Positions 1 to 7,791 of a stretch of 64,000 nt of DNA are shown here, one piece after another. The translations under genes and the position numbers were made by a program. Under the pieces are notes generated by a model, which did no database searches, was not told where the DNA came from, and saw only the letters and a list, made by a program, of their open reading frames with translations. Location: positions 1,736,001-1,800,000 of the forward strand of contig NZ_CP166961.1 of assembly GCF_041410465.1 (NCBI RefSeq), written 5' to 3'. The DNA is from Thalassotalea sp. 273M-4 (GTDB taxonomy: Bacteria; Pseudomonadota; Gammaproteobacteria; Enterobacterales; Alteromonadaceae). How positions within the stretch are numbered: the first letter of the stretch is position 1; each line of letters begins with the position of its first letter.

Positions 1-224
1 GAAAACCTAATGCGTCTAAAATCGCGTTATTGGCTCTTTGCCAACATTTACAAACCATAAACATCGAATTAATTGATTGTCAGTTGCAAAATCCTTTTTT
101 ACAATCGATGGGCGCCATTGAAATTTCGCGCGCAGACTATTTAAAACACTTAAACAAACTCGTGCAGCAGGCGATAGATGATGACTTTTGGTGTCCAAAA
201 GAGTTACAACTAAACTATGGCTGA
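1..224 (+). CDS. aat: Leucyl/phenylalanyl-tRNA--protein transferase, 3' end (partial)
   Basis: The gene enters from the left edge (reading frame begins at base 3) and only about the last 73 residues are present. Aat attaches Leu or Phe from charged tRNA to N-terminal Arg/Lys of proteins and so creates N-degrons read by ClpS/ClpAP. The visible part contains the SKIALLALCQHL helix and the IELIDCQLQNPF...MGAIEISRADYL stretch typical of the conserved C-terminal region of this family. It overlaps the next gene (bpt) by 8 nt, the usual aat-bpt pair, so the two N-end-rule transferases are probably co-translated. The start lies outside the window. Confidence 0.9.
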   Translation, partial: KPNASKIALLALCQHLQTINIELIDCQLQNPFLQSMGAIEISRADYLKHLNKLVQQAIDDDFWCPKELQLNYG

Positions 225-924
225 AAATAAATATTTTCAATTTGGTTTAACCAAAAACTTTGATTGCAATTATTTGCCCAATCAACAAGAAAGATTGATT
301 GTGGTCACCAATGAAAGTGATTTAAATAACGAAAATTATCAACGGCTACTTATGGCCGGTTTTCGGCGCAGCGGCGATCAAGTTTATCGCCCTCACTGCA
401 TAGCCTGTAAAGCCTGTGAATCGTTGCGCGTTCCAGTTAAACGCTTTAAGCCTAGTCGAAGTCAAAAGCGTTTGTTAAATAGTAATCGTCACCTAACCAT
501 TAAGGTAGCAACCATATCTGGAACCGCCTATTACCCCTTGTATGAAAAATACATTAATACCATTCATCAAGATGGCAGTATGTATCCAGCGACGAAAGAG
601 CAATATCAAGGTTTTCTTTTCAGTACTAAGTTAAGCCAGTTTTTTATCGAAATTTATGATCAAAGTAAACTGATTGCGGTGGCTGTTTGCGATCATTTAC
701 CCGATGCATTGTCCGCCTTATATACTTTCTACGACCCAGACTATCATAGGTTATCCTTAGGAAAATTTGCTATTTTAATGCAATTAGAATTAGCCGAACA
801 ACTGGGCAAAGAATTTGTTTATTTAGGCTATCAAATTGATGACTGTGCGAAAATGAACTACAAAAAAGCATTTTACCCACATCAGCGCTTACAAAACGAG
901 CAATGGGTCGAATTTCATAAATAA
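217..924 (+). CDS. bpt: Aspartate/glutamate leucyltransferase (Bpt, ATE family)
   Basis: This cytoplasmic aminoacyl-tRNA-protein transferase adds Leu to N-terminal Asp or Glu, completing the bacterial N-end-rule pathway with Aat. At 235 aa it has the normal family length. The N-terminal ATE domain shows the CIACKACESLRVPV motif (about residues 61-74), which carries conserved cysteines, followed by the basic KRFKPSRSQKR segment. The C-terminal half shows the conserved DGSMYPATKEQ-type stretch, YTFYDP and LGYQIDDCAKMNYK. The ATG lies inside the end of aat (8-nt overlap), consistent with translational coupling. infA follows after about 150 nt. The identification is secure; substrate preference is taken from the family. 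Confidence 0.93.
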   Translation: MAENKYFQFGLTKNFDCNYLPNQQERLIVVTNESDLNNENYQRLLMAGFRRSGDQVYRPHCIACKACESLRVPVKRFKPSRSQKRLLNSNRHLTIKVATISGTAYYPLYEKYINTIHQDGSMYPATKEQYQGFLFSTKLSQFFIEIYDQSKLIAVAVCDHLPDALSALYTFYDPDYHRLSLGKFAILMQLELAEQLGKEFVYLGYQIDDCAKMNYKKAFYPHQRLQNEQWVEFHK

Positions 925-1074
925 CCCAACAAAGCAATTTTTAGACGCGACAGAGTGTATGTTGATAAAAAACTTTCCACTTTTGGGTTTAGAGTTGATA
1001 ATTTCCTTTACAAATCGCTTGGATTTCGGCATTATCTGCGCAGAATTTTAAATTAGTCTTTATTAGAGGTTTAA

Positions 1075-1299
<225 letters not shown>

Positions 1300-1328
1300 T
1301 AATGACTGCTTTCAGCATATGCTGAAAA

Positions 1329-1357
1329 AAAACCTCGCTAAATGCGAGGTTTTTTTA
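1329..1357 (+). terminator. Rho-independent terminator after infA (bidirectional)
   Basis: An 8-bp stem aacctcgc / gcgaggtt (1331-1338 and 1344-1351) with a 5-nt loop is followed by a run of Ts on the plus strand and preceded by a run of As. It can therefore stop infA transcription from the left and the DUF4136 lipoprotein gene from the right. Confidence 0.9.
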
Positions 1358-1403
1358 TGACTTTTTAAGTTGATACTGGTGCCCAACTAATACCAGATAA
1401 ATA

Positions 1404-1985
1404 CTATTGCACGTATGGTGTTGGTGATTTAAATGATGCCAACATGGCATCTACCATCAATTGAATTTTGGCTTGTTTTTCATTAACCGAGATATTCTTT
1501 TTAACCGGTTTTGACTCCACTGCACGCCAAATTGAACGATTAGACTTTGGATCGATAAAGTCAATGATCACGGTCCCTTCGACATAATTGCGAACATCAA
1601 TATCTGTGGTGTGAAAACCAAACGTGCCACGACAATGCCAGCAGTTATAAAAACCAGTATTATAAGTACGAACCTGTGTTTTATCTTTACTAGTAATTAA
1701 ATACTTAACCCAAACATCTGCTTCTTCTTTTTTATCGACACCAACCATAGACTTGCGTTCGAGAGCATGGTCTATGGCTTTTACTAGCCGTTGATGATCC
1801 AAGTCGCTAACGTGTTTGTTTAAATTGTCTGTTGTCGGATCAGTTTTTGATGTGGCCAAAATATGATAGCTTTGAACCGCATTAAAATTATACTCTGGAT
1901 TAAAATCCACCTCAGGGTTATAGGTTGTTGAACAACCAGTGACGAATACGAATAAAGCGACGGTCTTTAATATATTGTTTAGCAT
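1404..1985 (-). CDS. DUF4136 lipoprotein
   Basis: A probable outer-membrane lipoprotein of unknown function. It has a hydrophobic signal segment ending in a lipobox (VTGC) with the acylated Cys followed by STTYNPEVDFNPEYNF, then a DUF4136 domain. The C-terminal domain part contains RNYVEGTVIIDFIDPKSNRSIWRA, the usual DUF4136 strand pair. I placed the start at the internal ATG (MLNNILKT, 193 aa) because GAGAAG lies just upstream. An ATG 12 nt earlier would give 197 aa. A paralogue with the same architecture lies at 27700-28281. A short CWHC motif in the middle is not typical for the family, and its meaning is unknown. Confidence 0.82.
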   Translation of the reverse strand: MLNNILKTVALFVFVTGCSTTYNPEVDFNPEYNFNAVQSYHILATSKTDPTTDNLNKHVSDLDHQRLVKAIDHALERKSMVGVDKKEEADVWVKYLITSKDKTQVRTYNTGFYNCWHCRGTFGFHTTDIDVRNYVEGTVIIDFIDPKSNRSIWRAVESKPVKKNISVNEKQAKIQLMVDAMLASFKSPTPYVQ

Positions 1986-2043
1986 ATTACTTCTCATAAA
2001 TATGTTTTAAGATAAATTACGATTACATCCTATCGTAGGTATT

Positions 2044-2694
2044 TTAGCTTTCGGGTTGTAGCATATCGATAAACTGTTGTGATTCTGCTATCGATTTATT
2101 CATGTCATTTATTAACACTTCGACATCGGCCTTTATCGACTCGTATTCACCTTGTAAAGCACCAATCGCTCGCGCGTTGAGGTTATGCTTTAAATAAAGT
2201 GTATTGTCTTTTAATGCCGTTAGCACTGGCTCCATTCGACTTGATGCCTTTCTCATTGACTTAATCAGGGTATTATACTGACGATTTGTATTAACCAATT
2301 TGCTTTGGCTTTTTCGTTTTAATGAGGCGCTACTGTACTCATTAATTTCCGTTTGCCATTCTTCAAACAACGCACCAGCAACGTCTTCTATGGCGTCAAT
2401 ACGTTCGGTTACATCATCTGCTGCGGCTTTACTTGCTTCGTATTGCTCATTAGTCGCGTCGTATTGCGCTTGTAAATCGCCACCCTCAAATTTGATCAGT
2501 TGGCTAAGTTGGTCAAGGGCAGAAGTAAACTGTTGTTGAGCTTCAACTTGTGACTCTTGAGCGGCCTCGACCCTATCAAGCATAATATCACGTTTATGAA
2601 CCCCGACTTTTTCCATCGCAGAATAATATGCCGATTGGCATCCTACTAATAATAAGACCATAGCAATGGCCAAAATGTTTCTGTTAATATGCAT
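2044..2694 (-). CDS. DUF2959 lipoprotein with coiled coil
   Basis: A predicted lipoprotein of the DUF2959 family (function unknown). The start MHINRNILAIAMVLLLVGC was chosen because GGGGA sits 7 nt upstream and the signal peptide begins there; an in-frame start 63 nt upstream would put 21 polar residues before the signal. The lipobox is LVGC. The mature part begins QSAYYSAMEKVGVHKRDIMLDRVEAA, a family hallmark, and then consists of long charged helices rich in Q, E and A, likely an antiparallel coiled coil. The gene lies downstream of the GNAT gene on the same strand, with about 60 nt between the GNAT stop and this start, and may be read from the same transcript. Confidence 0.82.
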   Translation of the reverse strand: MHINRNILAIAMVLLLVGCQSAYYSAMEKVGVHKRDIMLDRVEAAQESQVEAQQQFTSALDQLSQLIKFEGGDLQAQYDATNEQYEASKAAADDVTERIDAIEDVAGALFEEWQTEINEYSSASLKRKSQSKLVNTNRQYNTLIKSMRKASSRMEPVLTALKDNTLYLKHNLNARAIGALQGEYESIKADVEVLINDMNKSIAESQQFIDMLQPES

Positions 2695-2757
2695 AAATAT
2701 CCCCAATGTGTTTTGCTCTATTAGATTATGGCGCAAATTATTGGTTTCGTTAGGCAA

Positions 2758-3240
2758 CTAGCTGTTTGCCAATTGCATCAATGAGTCCCCAGTCAATCGA
2801 TAACCTACCCATTCATTTAAAGGTTTCGCCCCTAATGATTGATAAAAGTCGATAGCGGGTTGGTTCCAATCTAATACATTCCATTCAAAACGTCCGCATT
2901 GTTTCTCTACAGCAATTTTAGCAAGATGTTTCAATAATGCCTTACCAGCCCCGCCCCCTCGATGCTCAGGGCTCACGTATAAGTCTTCCAAAAATAGCCC
3001 GTTTTGACTTAACCATGTTGAATAATTAAAGAAATAAACGGCAAACCCCACCGCGACCCCGGCTTTTTCGCAGATCAGAGCTTTGGTTACCGAATCGGCA
3101 CTAAAAATGGATGCCTGTATACTGTCTTCAGTTGCCTGAACCTCATGTTCAGCTTTTTCAAATATCGCTAATTCTCGAACAAAGTGTAAGATGGTGGCCG
3201 CGTCTGTTACCACTGCGTCGCGAATAACCAAGTCGTTCAT
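2758..3240 (-). CDS. GNAT-family N-acetyltransferase (SSAT-like)
   Basis: A single-domain acetyl-CoA-dependent N-acetyltransferase of 160 aa. The acetyl-CoA pyrophosphate-binding motif A reads EHRGGGAGKALLKHLAKIA (about residues 92-110), preceded by the strand GLFLEDLYVS. The later FEWNVLDWNQPAIDFYQSLGA segment is the conserved C-terminal GNAT strand-helix. The LEDLYV and W-N-P-A-F-Y pattern resembles the diamine/thialysine acetyltransferase (SAT) group, so a small amine substrate is likely, but the substrate cannot be read from sequence. The ATG has a GAGG about 11 nt upstream. Confidence 0.85.
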   Translation of the reverse strand: MNDLVIRDAVVTDAATILHFVRELAIFEKAEHEVQATEDSIQASIFSADSVTKALICEKAGVAVGFAVYFFNYSTWLSQNGLFLEDLYVSPEHRGGGAGKALLKHLAKIAVEKQCGRFEWNVLDWNQPAIDFYQSLGAKPLNEWVGYRLTGDSLMQLANS

Positions 3241-3542
3241 GCTAGGATTTACCTCAATGTGATTGAATAAATTGATTTTTATTATAAATGTAAACGTTAC
3301 CCTGTTTGGCTAAATCACTCAAGCCATATATCGTTTCTTCGAGCAAGGTTCTTAGCTTAAAGTAAGATTTATGGTGAACTTTTTTGTCTTAGATCGCGTT
3401 TATCATCAGTTAATAGATATTACTGATAAAAACCTTAATCAAAGACATTTAAAATAAAAAATTAAATTCAACATGTATCGGCATTACCACTTCAGGTATA
3501 GTGCTGGTTAATAAAAGAATAAACATTAAGAGAGAATCATAA
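3241..3542. other. Intergenic region between divergent genes
   Basis: About 300 AT-rich bases between the GNAT gene (leftward) and the FMN reductase gene (rightward). It must hold promoters for both. No operator, RNA or repeat stands out. AGAGAG just before 3543 is the ribosome-binding site of the rightward gene. Confidence 0.5.
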
Positions 3543-4073
3543 ATGAAAGTATTAGCTTTTGCTGCTAGCAATAATCCAAATTCCATTAATGCCCAATTAG
3601 CCTTATTTGCCGCATCTCTGGTTAATAATGCAGAAATTGAAACCCTTAATATCCACGACTATGAGCTACCTCTGTTTAGTCACGAAAGAGAAGATGAATT
3701 AGGGCAGCCCGAGTTAGCCAAAAACTTTTTCGCTAAAATAGGTCAAGCCGATGCCATTATCATCTCTTTTGCTGAACACAATGGCTCGTACACCGCAGCC
3801 TTTAAAAATTTATTTGATTGGACGTCAAGAATTGATCGTAATGTATACCAAGATAAACCGGTATTAATGTTGGCTACTAGCCCAGGGCCGGGCGGCGCTC
3901 AAAATGTATTAGCCAGCGCGGTCACTTCAGCCCCCTACTTTGCCGCCAAGGTTAAGGGAAGCTTATCGCTACCAAACTTTTTTGATAACTTCGATCAACA
4001 AACCCAAACCATTACCAACGATGACTTTCTAGCGCAATTAAAAGTTCAGGTTGATCAATTAACCAAACCTTGA
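3543..4073 (+). CDS. NAD(P)H-dependent FMN reductase family flavoprotein
   Basis: A small flavodoxin-like oxidoreductase of 176 aa. The N-terminal strand KVLAFAASNNPNSINAQLA is the FMN-phosphate loop of the NADPH-dependent FMN reductase family. SFAEHNGSYTAAFKNLFDW (about residues 77-95) is the second family signature, which contacts the flavin ring, and ATSPGPGGAQNVL (about 111-123) is the third loop. Such enzymes reduce FMN or quinones with NAD(P)H in the cytoplasm; the physiological substrate cannot be told. It has an AGAGAG ribosome-binding site, is transcribed alone and is closed by a terminator. Confidence 0.87.
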   Translation: MKVLAFAASNNPNSINAQLALFAASLVNNAEIETLNIHDYELPLFSHEREDELGQPELAKNFFAKIGQADAIIISFAEHNGSYTAAFKNLFDWTSRIDRNVYQDKPVLMLATSPGPGGAQNVLASAVTSAPYFAAKVKGSLSLPNFFDNFDQQTQTITNDDFLAQLKVQVDQLTKP

Positions 4074-4117
4074 TCAAGCCTTAGTCAAGCTTCAATCGAA
4101 GCCCAATCAAAGCTTTT

Positions 4118-4145
4118 AGCACCTCAATCGGGAGGTGCTTTTTTC
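4118..4145 (+). terminator. Rho-independent terminator after FMN reductase gene
   Basis: An 8-bp stem agcacctc / gaggtgct (4118-4125 and 4132-4139) with a 6-nt loop runs into a T tract. The convergent phytochelatin-synthase-like gene ends just beyond. Confidence 0.85.
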
Positions 4146-4154
4146 AAAATTTGT

Positions 4155-4877
4155 TTAGTTGGCCGAAACCTCTATATAACCGCGCGATTTCCCCACACTG
4201 TTGTCTTGTTCTAGCATGGCGTTAAATAATAAAGAAACAGGCACCCACGTTGGCGGGTATTTATGGGCTGCTGTATCCATAATCAGTACCAGATCGTTTT
4301 GTTGATGAAATGCCACAATAGGTGATATATGACCAACTCTGCCTTGCCCAAGAGCTTCTCGCTGATAGTTAACTAAGATAAAATCATGCTCGTTTTGAAG
4401 ATTATCCCTTAATACCTGCCTAAATAAGTCTAGCGATGAATCACTGGCATAATATGTTTTAACGGGTTTACCATAAGCCAATAAAAAACCCGTTAAGTCA
4501 GATAACGACATTCCAGTGAAGGTCACTTGCCACCTTGATTTGATATTATTGGTGTTCGCATTAAAAAAATTAATTTGGTCTGTTTTTTCACCAAGAGCGT
4601 TTAGCACCATAGCACCAGATGCAACACCACAATAACTCACCGTGCTTTGGGCAATAAAATGATTATCTATTAAGGCATAATCTTGTTTAAAGTCGGCCTG
4701 TTCAAGCAGTTTTAATCCCAGCTCAGAGTTTAATGAAATTAATTCATCCGGCAGGTTTTGTAAATTCTGATGAGGATATAAGTTCCAACCAATAAAGCCG
4801 ACAAGACCAATAAGTAATATTATCAATGTGATACAGAGTATTTTTAAAGTTTTGGTTATAAAGTGCATTGCTAACAT
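4155..4877 (-). CDS. Phytochelatin-synthase-like papain-fold protein, membrane-anchored
   Basis: A 240-aa protein of the phytochelatin synthase family. A hydrophobic helix at residues 10-31 should anchor it in the inner membrane with the enzyme outside the cytoplasm. The papain-like catalytic triad is visible: Cys83 in STVSYCGVASGAMVLNAL, His183 in GHISPIVAFH and Asp201 in LIMDTAAHKYPPTWV. These match the plant enzyme motifs around its Cys, His and Asp. Bacterial members of this half-length type mostly hydrolyse glutathione to gamma-Glu-Cys rather than polymerise it, so a glutathione or gamma-glutamyl-peptide hydrolase role is likelier than metal detoxification. There is no C-terminal Cys-rich domain. 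Neighbours give no metal-resistance context. Confidence 0.85.
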   Translation of the reverse strand: MLAMHFITKTLKILCITLIILLIGLVGFIGWNLYPHQNLQNLPDELISLNSELGLKLLEQADFKQDYALIDNHFIAQSTVSYCGVASGAMVLNALGEKTDQINFFNANTNNIKSRWQVTFTGMSLSDLTGFLLAYGKPVKTYYASDSSLDLFRQVLRDNLQNEHDFILVNYQREALGQGRVGHISPIVAFHQQNDLVLIMDTAAHKYPPTWVPVSLLFNAMLEQDNSVGKSRGYIEVSAN

Positions 4878-4916
4878 ATATTCATTAAAAGTATCGGGAT
4901 GTTTATCGATGTTTTG

Positions 4917-5339
4917 CTAATAACGGTTTGTTATTATCTTTTTGATTAATAACGCAGCAACTAATGCCATAGGTAGATAAGCAAAAACAATATCAACAAT
5001 CACAAACCACAGTGGTGCAGGGATCATAAATGCTGAAGTTATTCCACCCGCTAAAAAGACGCAACCAACGACAATGGCCATATAAACAGGGTAACTGGCC
5101 GCAATTAAAAAGGCACACAAAGCACCAACAAAGGTACCGACAGCATGGCCAATAAATGGAAAGAGAAAATGTTTAGGTTCAAATAAATGAATGGATTGGG
5201 CAATTGACTTCATATTAGTGACGTCAACACCTGCTGGCGCAGGGATCATGCTAGGACCGAAACTGACAATCGATATATTAACGAAGCCACCAACAATAAT
5301 TCCAACAATTATCGCCATTACATTACGAATAATATTCAT
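4917..5339 (-). CDS. Small four-helix membrane protein, unknown function
   Basis: Not recognised. The start MNIIRNVMAIIVGIIVGG is supported by GAGG 5 nt upstream and gives 140 aa; an upstream in-frame ATG would add 12 residues. Four hydrophobic helices are visible (about residues 4-26, 56-78, 82-102 and 108-132), with short loops. The second begins HFLFPFIGHAVGTFVGALCAF, containing small-residue GxxxG packing motifs. The region SIVSFGPSMIPAPAGVDVTN between helices 1 and 2 is probably periplasmic. No enzymatic residues are apparent. It lies 40 nt upstream of the phytochelatin-synthase-like gene on the same strand and may be cotranscribed with it. Confidence 0.65.
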   Translation of the reverse strand: MNIIRNVMAIIVGIIVGGFVNISIVSFGPSMIPAPAGVDVTNMKSIAQSIHLFEPKHFLFPFIGHAVGTFVGALCAFLIAASYPVYMAIVVGCVFLAGGITSAFMIPAPLWFVIVDIVFAYLPMALVAALLIKKIITNRY

Positions 5340-5513
5340 AAAGCCTCGAAGCTCGCTTATGGTAATGCTAAGCACGCTTTAGATTAAATAAACTTGGCTA
5401 TGATATTAGTTGATTATTAAATTTTATCAAAAACAATCAATGAGATATTTTATCTTTAAGATAATATTTATGGAATAGATTAAGATGGGATTATGAATAT
5501 CGTAAGAAGAAAT

Positions 5514-5589
5514 TGGAGCGGCTAACGAGACTCGAACTCGTGACATTCACGTTGGCAACGTGATGCTCTACCAACTGAGCTACAGCCGC
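5514..5589 (-). tRNA. tRNA-Gly(GCC), copy 1
   Basis: A 76-nt cloverleaf with encoded CCA. The acceptor stem GCGGCTG pairs with TAGCCGC, and the anticodon arm TCACG-TTGCCAA-CGTGA gives anticodon GCC. Distal gene of the 13-tRNA array that follows pgsA. Confidence 0.97.
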
Positions 5590-5633
5590 TTAATTATGTC
5601 CCTTTACATTCGATGCAGATTTTCTTTAAAGAA

Positions 5634-5720
5634 TGGTACCCGGGGCCGGACTTGAACCGGCACGTCCGTTAAGACGAGGGATTTTAAATCCCTTGTGTCT
5701 ACCAATTCCACCACCCGGGC
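5634..5720 (-). tRNA. tRNA-Leu(TAA), copy 1
   Basis: An 87-nt class II tRNA with encoded CCA. The acceptor stem is GCCCGGG/CCCGGGT, the anticodon arm GGGAT-TTAAAAT-CCC gives anticodon TAA, and the long variable arm is typical of tRNA-Leu. Confidence 0.97.
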
Positions 5721-5784
5721 GCAGGGTTAGTCTTTTTATAGTAAGGATTGGTACCCTACTTGTTTATGAATACATAAACGAAAT

Positions 5785-5860
5785 TGGAGCGGCTAACGAG
5801 ACTCGAACTCGTGACATTCACGTTGGCAACGTGATGCTCTACCAACTGAGCTACAGCCGC
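5785..5860 (-). tRNA. tRNA-Gly(GCC), copy 2
   Basis: Sequence identical to copy 1, with encoded CCA. Confidence 0.97.
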
Positions 5861-5879
5861 ATTGTTGTACAATAAATAA

Positions 5880-5953
5880 TGGAGGCGGGTCCCGGAGTCG
5901 AACCGAGGTCCACGGATTTGCAATCCGCTGCATAGCCACTCTGCCAACCCGCC
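5880..5953 (-). tRNA. tRNA-Cys(GCA), copy 1
   Basis: A 74-nt tRNA with encoded CCA. The acceptor stem is GGCGGGT/ACCCGCC and the anticodon loop ATTGCAAAT gives GCA. Confidence 0.97.
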
Positions 5954-5974
5954 AGATATTTACCATACGAAATT

Positions 5975-6050
5975 TGGAGCGGCTAACGAGACTCGAACTC
6001 GTGACATTCACGTTGGCAACGTGATGCTCTACCAACTGAGCTACAGCCGC
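5975..6050 (-). tRNA. tRNA-Gly(GCC), copy 3
   Basis: Identical to copy 1. First gene of the right-hand unit of the duplicated Gly-Leu-Gly block. Confidence 0.97.
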
Positions 6051-6094
6051 TTAATTACATCCCTTTCCATTCTCTGCAGTTTTTCTTTAAAGAA

Positions 6095-6181
6095 TGGTAC
6101 CCGGGGCCGGACTTGAACCGGCACGTCCGTTAAGACGAGGGATTTTAAATCCCTTGTGTCTACCAATTCCACCACCCGGGC
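6095..6181 (-). tRNA. tRNA-Leu(TAA), copy 2
   Basis: Identical to tRNA-Leu copy 1, with encoded CCA. Confidence 0.97.
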
Positions 6182-6245
6182 GCAGGGTTAGTCTTTTTAT
6201 AGTAAGGATTGGTACCCTACTTGTTTATGAATACATAAACGAAAT

Positions 6246-6321
6246 TGGAGCGGCTAACGAGACTCGAACTCGTGACATTCACGTTGGCAACGTGATGCTC
6301 TACCAACTGAGCTACAGCCGC
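6246..6321 (-). tRNA. tRNA-Gly(GCC), copy 4
   Basis: Identical to copy 1. It lies 64 nt from tRNA-Leu copy 2, across a spacer identical to the one between Leu copy 1 and Gly copy 2. Confidence 0.97.
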
Positions 6322-6348
6322 ATCGCAGAGTTACTATTGATATTGAAA

Positions 6349-6435
6349 TGGTACCCGGGGCCGGACTTGAACCGGCACGTCCGTTAAGACGAGGGATTTT
6401 AAATCCCTTGTGTCTACCAATTCCACCACCCGGGC
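6349..6435 (-). tRNA. tRNA-Leu(TAA), copy 3
   Basis: Identical to tRNA-Leu copy 1, flanked by spacers not found elsewhere in the array. Confidence 0.97.
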
Positions 6436-6496
6436 ATGATACCTTTCGGCCTTTTGCCCTGACATCTTTCAATAATCAAGTAGTAAAAAAGTAGAT

Positions 6497-6572
6497 TGGA
6501 GCGGCTAACGAGACTCGAACTCGTGACATTCACGTTGGCAACGTGATGCTCTACCAACTGAGCTACAGCCGC
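6497..6572 (-). tRNA. tRNA-Gly(GCC), copy 5
   Basis: Identical to copy 1. Confidence 0.97.
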
Positions 6573-6600
6573 TTTATATAATCTATATTTTATTTGAAAT

Positions 6601-6676
6601 TGGAGCGGCTAACGAGACTCGAACTCGTGACATTCACGTTGGCAACGTGATGCTCTACCAACTGAGCTACAGCCGC
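6601..6676 (-). tRNA. tRNA-Gly(GCC), copy 6
   Basis: Identical to copy 1, separated from copy 5 by only 28 nt. Confidence 0.97.
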
Positions 6677-6715
6677 ATATTTCAAATTATACACCAACAG
6701 TTTTGTTTGATGAAA

Positions 6716-6802
6716 TGGTACCCGGGGCCGGACTTGAACCGGCACGTCCGTTAAGACGAGGGATTTTAAATCCCTTGTGTCTACCAATTCCACCACCCGG
6801 GC
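6716..6802 (-). tRNA. tRNA-Leu(TAA), copy 4
   Basis: Identical to tRNA-Leu copy 1. It lies 4 nt from tRNA-Cys copy 2, so cleavage between them must be very precise. Confidence 0.97.
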
Positions 6803-6806
6803 AGAA

Positions 6807-6880
6807 TGGAGGCGGGTCCCGGAGTCGAACCGAGGTCCACGGATTTGCAATCCGCTGCATAGCCACTCTGCCAACCCGCC
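6807..6880 (-). tRNA. tRNA-Cys(GCA), copy 2
   Basis: Identical to tRNA-Cys copy 1. With Gly copy 7 upstream and Leu copy 4 downstream it forms the Gly-Cys-Leu order seen as glyW-cysT-leuZ in E. coli. Confidence 0.97.
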
Positions 6881-6921
6881 GATTTCATCAACAAGCTGGT
6901 GATGTACTTCCCTAGTTAAAT

Positions 6922-6997
6922 TGGAGCGGCTAACGAGACTCGAACTCGTGACATTCACGTTGGCAACGTGATGCTCTACCAACTGAGCTACAGCCGC
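6922..6997 (-). tRNA. tRNA-Gly(GCC), copy 7 (promoter-proximal)
   Basis: Identical to copy 1. First tRNA transcribed after pgsA, about 33 nt downstream of a consensus-like promoter -10 element. Confidence 0.97.
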
Positions 6998-7030
6998 TTT
7001 CAATTGCTGACGTCCTGTCAACGGATGTGC

Positions 7031-7058
7031 ATTCTACATCGTTCTATTGATGAGTCAA
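7031..7058 (-). promoter_or_regulatory. Sigma70 promoter of the Gly/Cys/Leu tRNA array
   Basis: On the minus strand TTGACT (-35), 16 nt, TAGAAT (-10) lies between pgsA and tRNA-Gly copy 7. Transcription should begin near 7024, giving a short leader. The array can therefore be read independently of the uvrY-uvrC-pgsA transcript. Confidence 0.75.
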
Positions 7059-7139
7059 CACTTTAATTTCATTTTTTTACTGACTGCTCAAAATACAGCT
7101 AACTTGCCGAAATTTTAGCTAAAGTCACGATTATTATGC

Positions 7140-7748
7140 TTATTTTTCGCCCGATAATTCAGGCCATGATGCTTTTAAATATTGAAACATAGAAACAAAA
7201 GCAAATAATGTTGCAACAAAATAAAACGCCCAAGCTAAATAAATCAAAATAAAGCCCGGTAAATCAAAAAGAACCAGAGGTACGTCATAGGTAGGGTTCC
7301 ATATTAACCCCATTATAGCCAACATTTGTGCGGCTGTTTTCCATTTACCTAAATCGGATACGGCAACATTATTGCGTTTACCTAAATCGGCCATAAATTC
7401 GCGTAATGCCGTTATCACAATTTCACGCGCAATCATAATAAGAGCAGGAATGGTAACCCAAAGGCTTTGGTATTCAATAACAATCAGCACTAATGCAATC
7501 GTTACCATGAGTTTGTCGGCTATGGGGTCGATAAAGGCACCAAAGGCACTGGATTGTTGTAATTTGCGGGCAAGATAACCGTCTAAGGCATCACTGATAG
7601 AAGCAAACCAAAAAATCACAAAGGCAGCAAAATTTGCCCAGTTCTTAGAATAATCCTCGGGCATTAAGTCATGAAAGTAATACACCAGTACAAAAACTGG
7701 AATTAATATAATACGAAATAGCGTTATTTGATTTGGTAAAGTCCACAT
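7140..7748 (-). CDS. pgsA: CDP-diacylglycerol--glycerol-3-phosphate 3-phosphatidyltransferase
   Basis: An integral inner-membrane enzyme that makes phosphatidylglycerophosphate, the committed step to phosphatidylglycerol and cardiolipin. The 202-aa protein begins MWTLPNQITLFRIILIPVFV and carries the complete CDP-alcohol phosphotransferase signature at residues 53-78: DALDGYLAR, then G70, D74 and D78. Several hydrophobic helices follow. It is the third gene of uvrY-uvrC-pgsA and is followed by the Gly-Cys-Leu tRNA block, the same order as in E. coli. No anomaly is seen. Confidence 0.95.
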   Translation of the reverse strand: MWTLPNQITLFRIILIPVFVLVYYFHDLMPEDYSKNWANFAAFVIFWFASISDALDGYLARKLQQSSAFGAFIDPIADKLMVTIALVLIVIEYQSLWVTIPALIMIAREIVITALREFMADLGKRNNVAVSDLGKWKTAAQMLAIMGLIWNPTYDVPLVLFDLPGFILIYLAWAFYFVATLFAFVSMFQYLKASWPELSGEK

Positions 7749-7791
7749 AAGTCAAAACTGTTTTTTATTTTTACGACATTGTACATGATGT

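Larger units (their letters stand above)
5514..6321 (-). repeat. Segmental duplication of a Gly-Leu-Gly tRNA block (461-bp period)
   Basis: The 347-bp blocks 5514-5860 and 5975-6321 have the same order (Gly, 44-nt spacer, Leu, 64-nt spacer, Gly). The 64-nt spacers (5721-5784 and 6182-6245) are identical, whereas the 44-nt spacers (5590-5633 and 6051-6094) differ at six positions. The tRNA-Cys copy 1 segment lies between the two blocks. Confidence 0.92.

Noticed and set aside
4155..4877. Heavy-metal resistance locus
   Set aside because: Only the phytochelatin-synthase-like gene is present; no metal pumps or MerR/ArsR regulators are near, and bacterial half-length members are usually glutathione hydrolases.
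5514..6997. Regularly repeated 76-87-bp units that could suggest a CRISPR array
   Set aside because: The repeats fold as tRNAs with CCA ends, spacers are irregular in length and no cas genes are present.
5633..7021. Several open reading frames in the Gly/Leu/Cys tRNA array, including repeated peptides starting MVPGAGLEPARPLRR
   Set aside because: They are translations of tRNA-Leu, tRNA-Gly and tRNA-Cys genes, and they repeat only because the tRNAs repeat.
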